A stretch of 24,366 bases of DNA from Anaerolineales bacterium (GCA_025938055.1 JAICQC010000018.1:1-24366); one strand, 5' to 3'; positions 1-7,010 are shown, numbered from the stretch's first letter. Made by a program: numbers and translations. The notes: generated from the letters alone by a model not told the origin.

Positions 1-504
1 ATTGCCGGAGATCTGGAAGGCAAGCTGTACCAGGATGACTCCCCATAGCGAATCGATCAGGGGGATGTTATTCTCGTTCAACTGCCGCAGAACAAAATAA
101 ACAGGCAGGATCGCCACGTTAATGGGAAACATCAATCCCAGTGTGAAGAGGTTGAAGAGCCAGCTTTTGCCGCGAAACTCCAGCCGAGAAAATACAAATG
201 CCGCCAGCCCGCAGACGAATACCACGCCTGCAGTCGTCCCAATCATTACGATGACGCTGTTCTTTAACATCGTCCAGAATACGGGCGTGGCTAGAACTCC
301 CCACAGGTTCTCCCAGTGCGGCGGGTTGGGGATCGTATACGGCTGAGAATACATTTCACCCGTTGTCTTGAGGCTGCCAAAGATCAGGATCACGATCGGC
401 ACGAACATGATCACGACGACGATCGATAGGACGAAGTATTGAACGAACCGGACGAAGAACTTTTGTGTCCGGCGCGAAGAAGAAAGTGCATAAGCGGTTG
501 CCAT
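1..504 (-). CDS. Sugar ABC transporter permease, MalG-like (partial, runs off left edge)
   Basis: The minus strand is open without a stop from an ATG at 504 to the window edge, giving 168 residues of an integral membrane protein. A basic, Ser-rich N-terminus (MATAYALSSSRRTQK) is followed by a long hydrophobic helix at about residues 24-44, then the FGSLKTTGEMYSQPY region typical of MalG-type (CUT1) permeases, and then further helices including LFTLGLMFPINVAILPVYF. The C-terminal part with the EAA loop lies outside the window. The gene starts 13 nt after the stop of the upstream permease, with AAAGGA seven nt before the ATG. It would form the membrane channel with the 518-1462 product and receive sugar from the 1598-2977 lipoprotein. 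The family call is firm; the substrate is not visible. Confidence 0.93.
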   Translation of the reverse strand, partial: MATAYALSSSRRTQKFFVRFVQYFVLSIVVVIMFVPIVILIFGSLKTTGEMYSQPYTIPNPPHWENLWGVLATPVFWTMLKNSVIVMIGTTAGVVFVCGLAAFVFSRLEFRGKSWLFNLFTLGLMFPINVAILPVYFVLRQLNENNIPLIDSLWGVILVQLAFQISGN

Positions 505-517
505 GAAATCGTCCTTT

Positions 518-1462
518 CTACAGACCGGTCAGATAGTCAGGCTGGCGGGACAAGCGCTGGTAGATCAGGGAAAACGCCAGGCAGATCAGAAACATGTAGA
601 TCGCCACGGCCGAACCGTAGCCGAGTTGGAAGCGCACAAACCCAAAGCGATACATGTACGTTGCCAGCGTTTCGCTGGCATTGACCGGCCCCCCCTTCGT
701 CATGATCCAGACCAGGATGAACTGCTGGATGGAGCCAAGCACCGATAAATAAACTGTTGTACGGATTGTACTGCTCAGCAGAGGCAGCGTGATGTAAAAG
801 AAATTCTGAAAGCTGTTGGCGCCGTCAATACGAGCGGCTTCTTCCAACTCTACAGGGATGTTTTGGAGTCCTGCCAAATACAGGAGCATGTGAAAGCCAA
901 AGTATTTCCACGTCAGAGCAATGAAAACAGACAGCAGTACAATGTTTGTATCACTCAGCCAGCCGATAGGTTCACTGCCAAGTCCAACCACAACTGCGTT
1001 CAACAAGCCGCGATCCGGGTTGGGATTGTAGAGCAGCATCCACATGATCGCGACATTGACTTCGGAAAGGACGTAGGGCAGGAAAAAAATGGTGCGGAAA
1101 ATGCCGCGCCCGGGCAAATCTCGCCCCACCATCACCGCCAGCGCCAACGCTAGAGGCAGTTGCAGCCCCAGCGAGAACGCCACGATCAGGCCAACATTCT
1201 GAAGCGCCTTTAGAAAAACTGCATCGGTGAGGATGGTGATGAAGTTCTCCATGCCCACGTAATCCACCGCCGGTCCCAAACCATTCCAATCGAACATGCT
1301 GAAATAGACCGAGCGAAAAATAGGGTAAATGACGAAAAGCAGGAAGAGGATAAGTGCTGGCAGCAGGAACAGGGCAATCAGCAGTGCGTCTTGAAGACGA
1401 CGCGGGGCGCCCGATACGCGCTTCAATTTCAGGATGTTAGGGACGGCTGGCAGTGGTTGCAT
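518..1462 (-). CDS. Sugar ABC transporter permease, MalF/UgpA-like
   Basis: This 314-residue membrane protein has the usual CUT1 permease layout: a short basic N-terminus, a first helix at about residues 27-49 (LLIALFLLPALILFLLF), periplasmic loop, and five more hydrophobic segments. The cytoplasmic EAA loop that contacts the ATPase is seen at about 207-227 (LEEAARIDGANSFQNFFYI) and is followed by LPLL. Length matches the family. The start is an ATG with AAGGAG upstream. It follows the binding-protein gene after an unusual 135-nt gap that holds two palindromes, and precedes the MalG-like permease by 13 nt, so the three should form one importer. No ATP-binding subunit is encoded in the window, so a shared MsmX/UgpC-type ATPase elsewhere is inferred. 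Confidence 0.95.
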   Translation of the reverse strand: MQPLPAVPNILKLKRVSGAPRRLQDALLIALFLLPALILFLLFVIYPIFRSVYFSMFDWNGLGPAVDYVGMENFITILTDAVFLKALQNVGLIVAFSLGLQLPLALALAVMVGRDLPGRGIFRTIFFLPYVLSEVNVAIMWMLLYNPNPDRGLLNAVVVGLGSEPIGWLSDTNIVLLSVFIALTWKYFGFHMLLYLAGLQNIPVELEEAARIDGANSFQNFFYITLPLLSSTIRTTVYLSVLGSIQQFILVWIMTKGGPVNASETLATYMYRFGFVRFQLGYGSAVAIYMFLICLAFSLIYQRLSRQPDYLTGL

Positions 1463-1482
1463 GCGGCGGCTCCTTCACGATT

Positions 1483-1499
1483 AAGACCTGACAGGTCTT
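1483..1499. repeat. Palindrome AAGACCTG-A-CAGGTCTT
   Basis: A perfect 8-bp inverted repeat around a single central base lies in the gap between the binding-protein gene and its permease, just upstream of the permease ribosome-binding site. A second copy of the core with the opposite central base is at 1568-1582. Confidence 0.75.
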
Positions 1500-1567
1500 C
1501 ATAAGCGAGTGGTCAAGGATGTCCTGCCTATTACCTATTCAGGTACAAAAGGCAATGGGTACGGGAG

Positions 1568-1582
1568 AGACCTGTCAGGTCT
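1568..1582. repeat. Palindrome AGACCTG-T-CAGGTCT
   Basis: This is the second copy of the GACCTG-N-CAGGTC palindrome, with 7-bp arms, 15 nt beyond the stop codon of the binding-protein gene. The two copies could each fold, or pair with each other across about 70 nt. Confidence 0.75.
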
Positions 1583-1597
1583 ATCAAAGTTCAGTAA

Positions 1598-2977
1598 TTA
1601 TTCTATTTCTTGCGCAACAGAATCTTCGACCGCCTGTGCCACCTGCTCGGGTGACAACGTGCCAGCAAAGATGCCCTGCACCGAGTCGTTCAAAACGGAA
1701 CCCGTCGCCGGGGGCAGGAACTGGTCGTAATACAATTGGAAGTAGTCCGCGGCACCGAAGGTCTCCGCGACCTGGAGCATGTTGGGGTCTGTCAGACCCT
1801 GCTCGGCACCTTTCACCACTGGGATACCTGATCCATTCGCGGCGATGACCGTCTGGTTCTCCACGCTGGTCAGGTACTTGACGAAGTCAACAGCTTCCGG
1901 TTCGGCGTTCTTGCCGATCGCAAAGCCGTTGCCGCCACCGACGACATCTGTTCCTGCGCCCGCACCACCATCAACAGCCGGGAAGCCGAACAGCCCAAGG
2001 TTCTCACCGACACCCACCTGGTCAGCCGCGTTGGCAGCCTGTGTGGAGGGAGCCCATTGTCCCGAGAGTTCCATAGCAGCCAGGCCGTTGCCGAAGGTCG
2101 CCTGCATTTCGTCATGGGTAGCACCAAGGAAACCTTCCTGGAAGGGCTCGAGAGCGATCAATTCCTGGAGTTTTACGCCCGCCTCAACAAAGCAGGGATC
2201 GGTAAAGGAACCCGAGCGAGCCATCGCAGCTTCGAATTTTTCCTGTCCGCAGATACGGGTGGCAAGATAGTTCCAGAAGTGCATGCCGGGCCACTTGTCA
2301 CCTTCACCGATGGAGATGGGAGTAATGCCGGCGTCTTTCAATGCCTGCACGTCTTCGAGGAACTCGGTCCAGGTCGCGGGAGGAGCATCGATACCAGCCT
2401 GTTCGAAGAGCGCTTTGTTGTACCAGAAACCGACCATTCCCATATCCCACGGCACACCGTAGTTCTTGCCCTGGTAACTATATACACCCAGGGCACCAGG
2501 CGCGAAGCCGTCTTTCCATGCAGCATCGGCTTCGAGGTCTGCGGTGATATCTTTCAGCAAGCCAGCTTCCACCTGCTGATTGAATGTGCCGCCGCCCCAG
2601 CTCTGGAAGACATCCGGGGGATCGCCGGACTGCATCACGGTGGTGAGTTTGGTCTTGAAGGCTTCATTTTCGAGGACCGTGATCTCGATGGTGACATTAG
2701 GATGCGCAGCCATGTAATCATCAGCCATCTTCTGCCAGTCTGAGAGACCCGGATCCTTGGTGGTAATGTGCCACCAGGTGATGGTGACGGGCTCATCAGC
2801 AGGCGCTTCTGTAGCGGCAGGTTCTTCCGTCGCTGCGGGCTCAGCCGGTGCTTCCGTCGCGGCAGGTTCATCTACTACGGGAGGCGGTGCTTCCGTCGCG
2901 GGCGCGCCACCGCAGGCGGCTAATGCAAAGGAAACAATGAGCAAAAAGCTCAAGATCATGTACATCTTGCGGGACAT
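1598..2977 (-). CDS. Sugar ABC transporter substrate-binding lipoprotein
   Basis: The 459-residue protein has a lipoprotein signal peptide ending in the lipobox L19-A-A-C22 followed by Gly-Gly. Residues about 23-68 form a low-complexity Pro/Ala/Thr/Glu linker built from ATEAPA-like units; the corresponding DNA (about 2800-2905) is repetitive. The mature domain begins with VTITWWHITTKDPG and has hallmarks of family 1 extracellular solute-binding proteins, such as YGVPWDMGMVGFWYNKALF and LELSGQWAPS. It would be anchored outside the membrane and deliver a sugar or oligosaccharide to the two permeases encoded downstream. AAAAGGAG stands just before the ATG. The gene lies 192 nt after the LacI-type regulator gene, which probably controls it. 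The ligand cannot be read from the sequence. Confidence 0.95.
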   Translation of the reverse strand: MSRKMYMILSFLLIVSFALAACGGAPATEAPPPVVDEPAATEAPAEPAATEEPAATEAPADEPVTITWWHITTKDPGLSDWQKMADDYMAAHPNVTIEITVLENEAFKTKLTTVMQSGDPPDVFQSWGGGTFNQQVEAGLLKDITADLEADAAWKDGFAPGALGVYSYQGKNYGVPWDMGMVGFWYNKALFEQAGIDAPPATWTEFLEDVQALKDAGITPISIGEGDKWPGMHFWNYLATRICGQEKFEAAMARSGSFTDPCFVEAGVKLQELIALEPFQEGFLGATHDEMQATFGNGLAAMELSGQWAPSTQAANAADQVGVGENLGLFGFPAVDGGAGAGTDVVGGGNGFAIGKNAEPEAVDFVKYLTSVENQTVIAANGSGIPVVKGAEQGLTDPNMLQVAETFGAADYFQLYYDQFLPPATGSVLNDSVQGIFAGTLSPEQVAQAVEDSVAQEIE

Positions 2978-3114
2978 TTCTTCTCCTTTTCGATTTTTCG
3001 TAGGTTATACTAGCGTCGTGCGGAGGAATACTCCTCACAAAAGCGCAGGTCTTCCTTCTGTCTGTTCAGGGTCGAAGAGAAGGCCTGCAATTTATTTGCG
3101 AAACGATGATGTTC

Positions 3115-3127
3115 TCACCTCCTTTCT
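3115..3127 (-). promoter_or_regulatory. Extended SD-like motif in the leader of the binding-protein gene
   Basis: On the minus strand AGAAAGGAGGTGA matches the complement of the usual bacterial 16S rRNA 3' end over 13 bases. It lies 137 nt upstream of the ATG at 2977 and is not followed by an ATG or GTG at ribosome-binding distance. Similar GGAGGTG motifs occur in two other leaders in this window (5501-5510 and 22918-22927). Function unknown. Confidence 0.45.
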
Positions 3128-3169
3128 GAGGTTTTTGCAAAATCTGAAATTGACGCCTGATGCATCTGC

Positions 3170-4189
3170 CTAGGCATTCTGAGAAAGTGCCTGACAGGAA
3201 TGGCGAATGACAAGCTGAGTCTGCATTTTGTAGGTCTGAGTATCAAGCGGTTCATCATTGATCAGCCGGAAAAGCATCTGTGTTGCAACAAAACCCATCT
3301 CTGAAATAAACTGGTCCACTGTAGTCAACCCCATATATTTTGATTCCATGATGTTGTCGAAACCGATGACCGATAGATCCTGCGGGATGCGCAAGCCCAT
3401 CTCCCGCGCCACCTGGAATACACCCATGGCAGCCTGGTCATTAGAGGCAAAGATGGCTGTGGGAGGCTGATCGAGGGAAAGCAGTTCGCGCGCACAGAGT
3501 ACAGCCGTTTCTGTGGTGTAGTCTCCCGAGGCAATCAGCTTTTCATCCATGGCGATGCCCGCACTCTTGAGCGAATCCCGGTAACCTTTCAGGCGGCGAT
3601 TGGAACTTTCCAGCTCGACGCGCCCGCTGATGAAGCCGATGCGCCTGTGACCCAGACCAAGGAGATAATTCATGGCGTCCGTCGCCCCCTGATGATTTGT
3701 CGCATGGACGGATGGATAGTTCGGGTCGCTCATCAGCGGGTCTATGGAAACAATGGGAGCGTCTGTCGAAAACTCGCCCGTGACGGGCGCGACGATAATG
3801 ACGCCATCTGTGATGGAATTGTTTAGAAGGGAAACATACTTTTGTTCGTGAGAGGCTCTGCCAGTTTTGCGTACATCCCCCGTCGTATAAACCATTAGAT
3901 CAAATTCTGATTCCGCAATCGCACGGTTGACCCCCTTCATTACCTCGATGGCAAATGGATAAGCAATATCGGGCATGATCAGCCCGACCATATTCTTTTT
4001 GAAGCTCCGCATACTTCTTGCGGCGAGGTTTGTCGTATACCCCAAATTATCAATAACAGAGCGGATGCGATCCTGCGTTTCGCTGGCTACATCTACCTTA
4101 CCGTTCAGCACGCGCGAAACGGTGGAAACTGATACACCCGCCGTCTTTGCCACGTCCTGGATTGTCACCGTTCGTTTGGTCTTCCGCAT
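3170..4189 (-). CDS. LacI-family transcriptional regulator
   Basis: The 339-residue protein has the classical LacI layout. The DNA-binding helix-turn-helix is at about residues 9-28 (TIQDVAKTAGVSVSTVSRVL), the hinge helix at about 54-61 (NLAARSMR), and the rest is a periplasmic-binding-like effector domain, with GLIMPDIAYPFAIEVMKG at its start and IFASNDQAAMGVFQ and LSVIGFDN motifs later. It should bind a palindromic operator as a dimer and release it, or grip it, on binding a sugar. A 36-bp perfect palindrome covers its own promoter region, so autoregulation is very likely. Its gene heads the minus-strand operon with the binding protein and permeases, whose expression it probably controls. 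GAGG lies very close to the ATG. The effector is unknown. Confidence 0.95.
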   Translation of the reverse strand: MRKTKRTVTIQDVAKTAGVSVSTVSRVLNGKVDVASETQDRIRSVIDNLGYTTNLAARSMRSFKKNMVGLIMPDIAYPFAIEVMKGVNRAIAESEFDLMVYTTGDVRKTGRASHEQKYVSLLNNSITDGVIIVAPVTGEFSTDAPIVSIDPLMSDPNYPSVHATNHQGATDAMNYLLGLGHRRIGFISGRVELESSNRRLKGYRDSLKSAGIAMDEKLIASGDYTTETAVLCARELLSLDQPPTAIFASNDQAAMGVFQVAREMGLRIPQDLSVIGFDNIMESKYMGLTTVDQFISEMGFVATQMLFRLINDEPLDTQTYKMQTQLVIRHSCQALSQNA

Positions 4190-4213
4190 ACCATGTCCTC
4201 TTCAAAGTACAGA

Positions 4214-4249
4214 AATAGCGGTATCGTTACCGGTAACGATACCGCTATT
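4214..4249. promoter_or_regulatory. Operator: 36-bp perfect palindrome at the lacI-type promoter
   Basis: Both 18-base arms match without a mismatch; the central 20 bases are TATCGTTACCGGTAACGATA. A pyrimidine-purine CG at the centre and this symmetry are typical of LacI-family operators. It overlaps the last bases of the -10 box at 4247-4252 and covers the expected transcription start of the regulator gene, a position suited to repression. Confidence 0.85.
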
Positions 4250-4275
4250 ATGGCATATCGCAAAAGAAAAGTCAA
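4247..4275 (-). promoter_or_regulatory. Promoter of the LacI-type regulator gene
   Basis: Reading the minus strand, TTGACT (4275-4270) and CATAAT (4252-4247) are separated by 17 nt, which is a good sigma-70 type match. The start point would fall inside the palindrome at 4214-4249, 24 nt upstream of the gene. Confidence 0.7.
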
Positions 4276-4367
4276 CCTTTTTTAAGGAAAGCGTTGGGAT
4301 GGAAGGGTGAGATCAGGTCTATGATTGTGTAAGGATGGTTGCAATGGTTTTCGTATGCAAATTGTTC

Positions 4368-4381
4368 ACCGCATATGCGGT
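4368..4381. promoter_or_regulatory. Palindrome ACCGCATATGCGGT in the divergent region
   Basis: A perfect 14-bp palindrome lies 13 bp upstream of the -35 box of the ArsR-type gene promoter. Its place suggests a protein-binding site, possibly for activation or for a second regulator; no partner is identified. Confidence 0.45.
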
Positions 4382-4394
4382 TATAAATTACCCC

Positions 4395-4422
4395 TTGACT
4401 TTTTGCTTAAATGAAATATAAT
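4395..4422 (+). promoter_or_regulatory. Promoter of the ArsR-type regulator gene
   Basis: TTGACT (4395-4400) and TATAAT (4417-4422) are separated by 16 nt, a strong sigma-70 type match. The predicted start near 4429 leaves a very short leader before the ATG at 4446. Confidence 0.7.
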
Positions 4423-4451
4423 TTTATGTAGCGAAACATAATTTTATGTTT
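4418..4451. promoter_or_regulatory. Probable ArsR-type operator: A/T-rich direct and inverted repeats
   Basis: ATAATTTTATG occurs twice (4418-4428 and 4438-4448), starts 20 bp apart, so on the same face of the helix. The second copy lies in an inverted repeat AAACATAA-TT-TTATGTTT (4434-4451). The sites overlap the -10 box and the first ATG, as expected for autoregulation by the adjacent winged-helix protein. Confidence 0.55.
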
Positions 4452-5438
4452 TCATCTGGCGTACACCTAATGGCGACCAGCTCCCCCCATCTCCCCAATG
4501 CACGTGTGCTGGAACTCCTTGCCGATGACCATAACCTCCAAAAATTGGAGGAAGTGACAAAGGCACTGGGTTCTGAAACGCGTCTCGAGATTTTGCGTTT
4601 CCTGAGCGCCCACACATGTACCTTATTGGAAATCGCGGAAGCGCTTGATTTGCCCCCCTCCACTGCCACCCTCCACATCAACGTTCTTGAAAAAGCCGGT
4701 TTGATCGAGACCAATCTGCGCCCGGCAACACGCGGATTGCAAAAGGTCTGTGCACGCGTATTTGATCGCGTGGTAATCCAGCTGCCTGGAGAACACGAGA
4801 TCAAAGATACAACGGTTGAAGTATCCATGCCGATCGGTGCCTACGCGGATGTCAATCTCATTCCCACCTGTGGTCTGGCGGGCGAGCTTGGCATTATCGG
4901 TCACCTGGATGATACGTCCGCATTCTATGAACCAGACCGGATCTATGCCCAGTTGTTGTGGTTCCGTCGCGGCTATGTGGAATACCGCTTCCCCAACCGC
5001 CTGCCACCGAATGTGGCGCTGGATGATATTGAAGTCAGTTTCGAGGTCTGCTCAGAAGCTCCGCTGTATCACGCAGACTGGCCATCTGATATCACAGTAT
5101 GGATTGGGAACGTTGAAATCGGCACCTGGACCAGCCCCTCAGATTTCGGCGGCGAGCGCGGCGCACTGACACCCGCCTGGTGGGACAGCCAGAATTCACA
5201 GTACGGGTTGCTCAAGGTCTGGCGGGTTACAAACAGTGGCAGCTACGTGGATGGCATCCAGGTATCGAAGGTAACACTCAATCATCTGACGTTAAAACCC
5301 GGCGAGCCCATCCCCGTGCGGATCGGTATCAGGGAAAACGCCGCCAATATTGGTGGTCTCAATTTGTTCGGAAGCAAGTTCGGCAATTATCCTCAGGACA
5401 TTGTTCTGAGACAACACTTCAAACGCGCCCCCAAATAA
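4446..5438 (+). CDS. ArsR-type winged-helix regulator with long C-terminal domain
   Basis: Of 330 residues, about 35-113 form an ArsR-like winged helix (ALGSETRLEILRFLSAHTC, then a recognition region with PPSTATLHINVLEKAGLI). The metal-site motif of ArsR/SmtB metal sensors is not seen, apart from one Cys at 59. The remaining 200 residues, from about PIGAYADVNLIPTCGL, are unlike small ArsR proteins, look rich in beta strands and Trp/Tyr/Gly, and may bind a sugar; I do not recognise the domain by name. The gene heads the plus-strand importer and hydrolase operon and is divergent from the LacI-type operon. No good ribosome-binding site precedes either ATG (4446 or 4470); the 4470 start would leave the repeat operator wholly upstream and is a real alternative. 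Confidence 0.85.
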   Translation: MFSSGVHLMATSSPHLPNARVLELLADDHNLQKLEEVTKALGSETRLEILRFLSAHTCTLLEIAEALDLPPSTATLHINVLEKAGLIETNLRPATRGLQKVCARVFDRVVIQLPGEHEIKDTTVEVSMPIGAYADVNLIPTCGLAGELGIIGHLDDTSAFYEPDRIYAQLLWFRRGYVEYRFPNRLPPNVALDDIEVSFEVCSEAPLYHADWPSDITVWIGNVEIGTWTSPSDFGGERGALTPAWWDSQNSQYGLLKVWRVTNSGSYVDGIQVSKVTLNHLTLKPGEPIPVRIGIRENAANIGGLNLFGSKFGNYPQDIVLRQHFKRAPK

Positions 5439-5448
5439 TTAATGAGGA

Positions 5449-5496
5449 GGCGCTGCGCGTTCTGTGTCTTGGCAAACATCAACAATGCGCAGCGCC
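5449..5496 (+). other. Stem-loop in the leader between regulator and binding-protein genes
   Basis: GGCGCTGCGC (5449-5458) pairs perfectly with GCGCAGCGCC (5487-5496) around a 28-nt loop. No T-run follows, so it is not a standard intrinsic terminator. It ends four bases before the GGAGGTG motif at 5501-5510 and lies 11 nt past the regulator's stop. It may separate regulator and transporter expression or protect an mRNA end. Confidence 0.55.
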
Positions 5497-5500
5497 CGTG

Positions 5501-5510
5501 AGAGGAGGTG
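5501..5510 (+). promoter_or_regulatory. SD-like AGAGGAGGTG motif in the leader of the binding-protein gene
   Basis: The motif lies 130 nt upstream of the ATG at 5641, too far to serve that start, which has its own AGAGGAGA. It resembles motifs at 3115-3127 and 22918-22927. An open frame from the GTG at 5508 overlaps the binding-protein gene and looks non-coding. Confidence 0.4.
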
Positions 5511-5640
5511 GTTCCGTCTCGAAAGAAAGTTTATCATAGTCCTTCCCCGTCGATAGCAATGCAGTTCTGGTCTATCCCTTATGCTTTGCATGAGGGCCGC
5601 TTAACGCTCGTACGATTAAACCAATTCAAGAGGAGAAAAG

Positions 5641-6966
5641 ATGAAAAAGATCACCCGTTATCTTCTTCCACTGCTAGTTCTGTTCAGCATGCTGCTGACC
5701 GCTTGTGGCGGCGCAGCTGCAACGCAGCCGCCAGCCGCCACAGAAGCTCCCGTGACCGGTGGAGGCGGTGAGTGCCCTGCTGGAGTAGACGGTATAGCTA
5801 TTGAAATGTGGAGCCCCTTCACCGGTCCTGACGGCGATGAGATGACCGCGCTGGCAGAACGCTTCAGCAGCGAGAATACATGTGACATCACTGTCACACA
5901 TGTCGCCCAGCCTGAGTATGTTCAGAAGCTGGAGGCTGGCGCAGCCGCTGGTTCCCTGCCGGCGATGACTGCGGTCCACATAGTCCGTGTGGCGCAGCTG
6001 GCTGCCCGCAATGTGCTCAAACCAATCGGACCGGAAGCCATGTCTGTTCTGGGCGAGGACCTGGCGAACGATTTCCCGGCGGATCTCTGGGGCCCTGGCG
6101 AATATAAAGGCCAACGATATGCCATCCCACTGGATGTCCACCCGCTGATCATGTTCTATAACAAGGAATTGTTTGCCGCCGCCGGGATCGAAGAACCGGG
6201 GACGGAACCCTGGACGCGTGAAGAATTCGAGGATGCCCTTGCCAAGCTCGAAGAGAGCGGTGTGACACCGCTTTCCCTTGGAACTGCATTCCAGGGTGCT
6301 GCTCTCTTTCAGGGTCTCATACGCCAGTACGGTGGTTCCCTGACCGATGAAACAGGCACTACTGCCACCTATAATTCCGAAGCAGGAGTAAAGGCCCTCG
6401 AAAAAATCAAAGAGCTCAGGGACAAATACACACCCGAAGTCAGCGGCACAGGTGACCCGGAGGTGAACGTCTTCAAGCAGGGCGACGTGGGGATGGTCTT
6501 CCACGGACCTTGGTGGATTTCTGATCTTTCAAAGCTCGACTTCGTCGGCTTTGCGCCGTTGCCCACCATCGGTGACCAGCCTGCCACGTGGGGTGGTTCA
6601 CATCAGCTCGCGCTGACCACGGATGATCCCATCACCCAGGCCGCTGCGGCTGTGTGGATCAAATGGCTCTCCGATAACTCTGCCGAATGGGCGGCAGCCG
6701 GCCAGGTTCCCGCCCGCCAGAGTGTCCGTGACGACCCCAACCTTGCCAGTGTGGCAGCCCCCATCTCACAAGTTGTTGAATCTGCCAATATGGTAGTGTT
6801 CCCGGCGCAGGCGGCTGGACTCGAATCCGCTCTATGGGATCAGTTTGGACCTGTAGTTGATGCTTACCTTGCCGGAGATGTGACAGATGCTCAGGCTGCT
6901 TTGGATGAAGCCGCCGCCAGGTCGCAACAGGTGATGGAAGAGAACCTCTCTCTGTTCGGGGAATAA
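5641..6966 (+). CDS. Sugar ABC transporter substrate-binding lipoprotein
   Basis: The 441-residue protein starts with a lipoprotein signal peptide (MKKITRYLLPLLVLF) ending in the lipobox L19-T-A-C22 and Gly-Gly, followed by a short Ala/Pro/Thr linker. The mature part begins near IEMWSPFTGPDGDEMTALAE and shows typical family 1 solute-binding features, including YAIPLDVHPLIMFYNKELF and DVGMVFHGPWWIS. It would sit outside the membrane and feed the permeases encoded next to it. It differs clearly from the binding protein at 1598-2977, so the two importers probably take different sugars. AGAGGAGA lies at ideal distance from the ATG. A strong hairpin follows the stop codon. Linked GH43, GH2 and GH1-like genes suggest a plant side-chain oligosaccharide as ligand (inference). 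Confidence 0.95.
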   Translation: MKKITRYLLPLLVLFSMLLTACGGAAATQPPAATEAPVTGGGGECPAGVDGIAIEMWSPFTGPDGDEMTALAERFSSENTCDITVTHVAQPEYVQKLEAGAAAGSLPAMTAVHIVRVAQLAARNVLKPIGPEAMSVLGEDLANDFPADLWGPGEYKGQRYAIPLDVHPLIMFYNKELFAAAGIEEPGTEPWTREEFEDALAKLEESGVTPLSLGTAFQGAALFQGLIRQYGGSLTDETGTTATYNSEAGVKALEKIKELRDKYTPEVSGTGDPEVNVFKQGDVGMVFHGPWWISDLSKLDFVGFAPLPTIGDQPATWGGSHQLALTTDDPITQAAAAVWIKWLSDNSAEWAAAGQVPARQSVRDDPNLASVAAPISQVVESANMVVFPAQAAGLESALWDQFGPVVDAYLAGDVTDAQAALDEAAARSQQVMEENLSLFGE

Positions 6967-6981
6967 GTACATTTGATTGTT

Positions 6982-7010
6982 CGCCGGAGAGGCATTGTGC
7001 CTCTCCGGCG
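6982..7010 (+). terminator. Intercistronic hairpin after the binding-protein gene (attenuator or mRNA stabiliser)
   Basis: A perfect 13-bp GC-rich stem (CGCCGGAGAGGCA with its complement) closes a 3-nt loop and is followed by only TCTTT. It lies 15 nt past the stop codon and 40 nt before the permease ATG. Such hairpins commonly leave the binding protein in excess over its membrane partners by partial termination or by 3'-end protection. Confidence 0.65.

Noticed and set aside
2057..2743. 228-codon open frame on the plus strand
   Set aside because: It is antisense to the well-supported binding-protein gene, has no recognisable domain and no ribosome-binding site.
3168..3175. GCCTAGGC palindrome at the end of the LacI-type gene
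   Set aside because: An 8-bp palindrome including the stop codon is too short to separate from chance.
5508..5771. Open frame starting at the GTG within the GGAGGTG leader motif
   Set aside because: It runs into the binding-protein gene in another frame and its product is Arg/Ser-rich without domains, so the motif is reported but not a gene.
5674..6504. 276-codon open frame on the minus strand
   Set aside because: It is antisense to the second binding-protein gene and shows no family motif; long antisense frames are common with this codon use.
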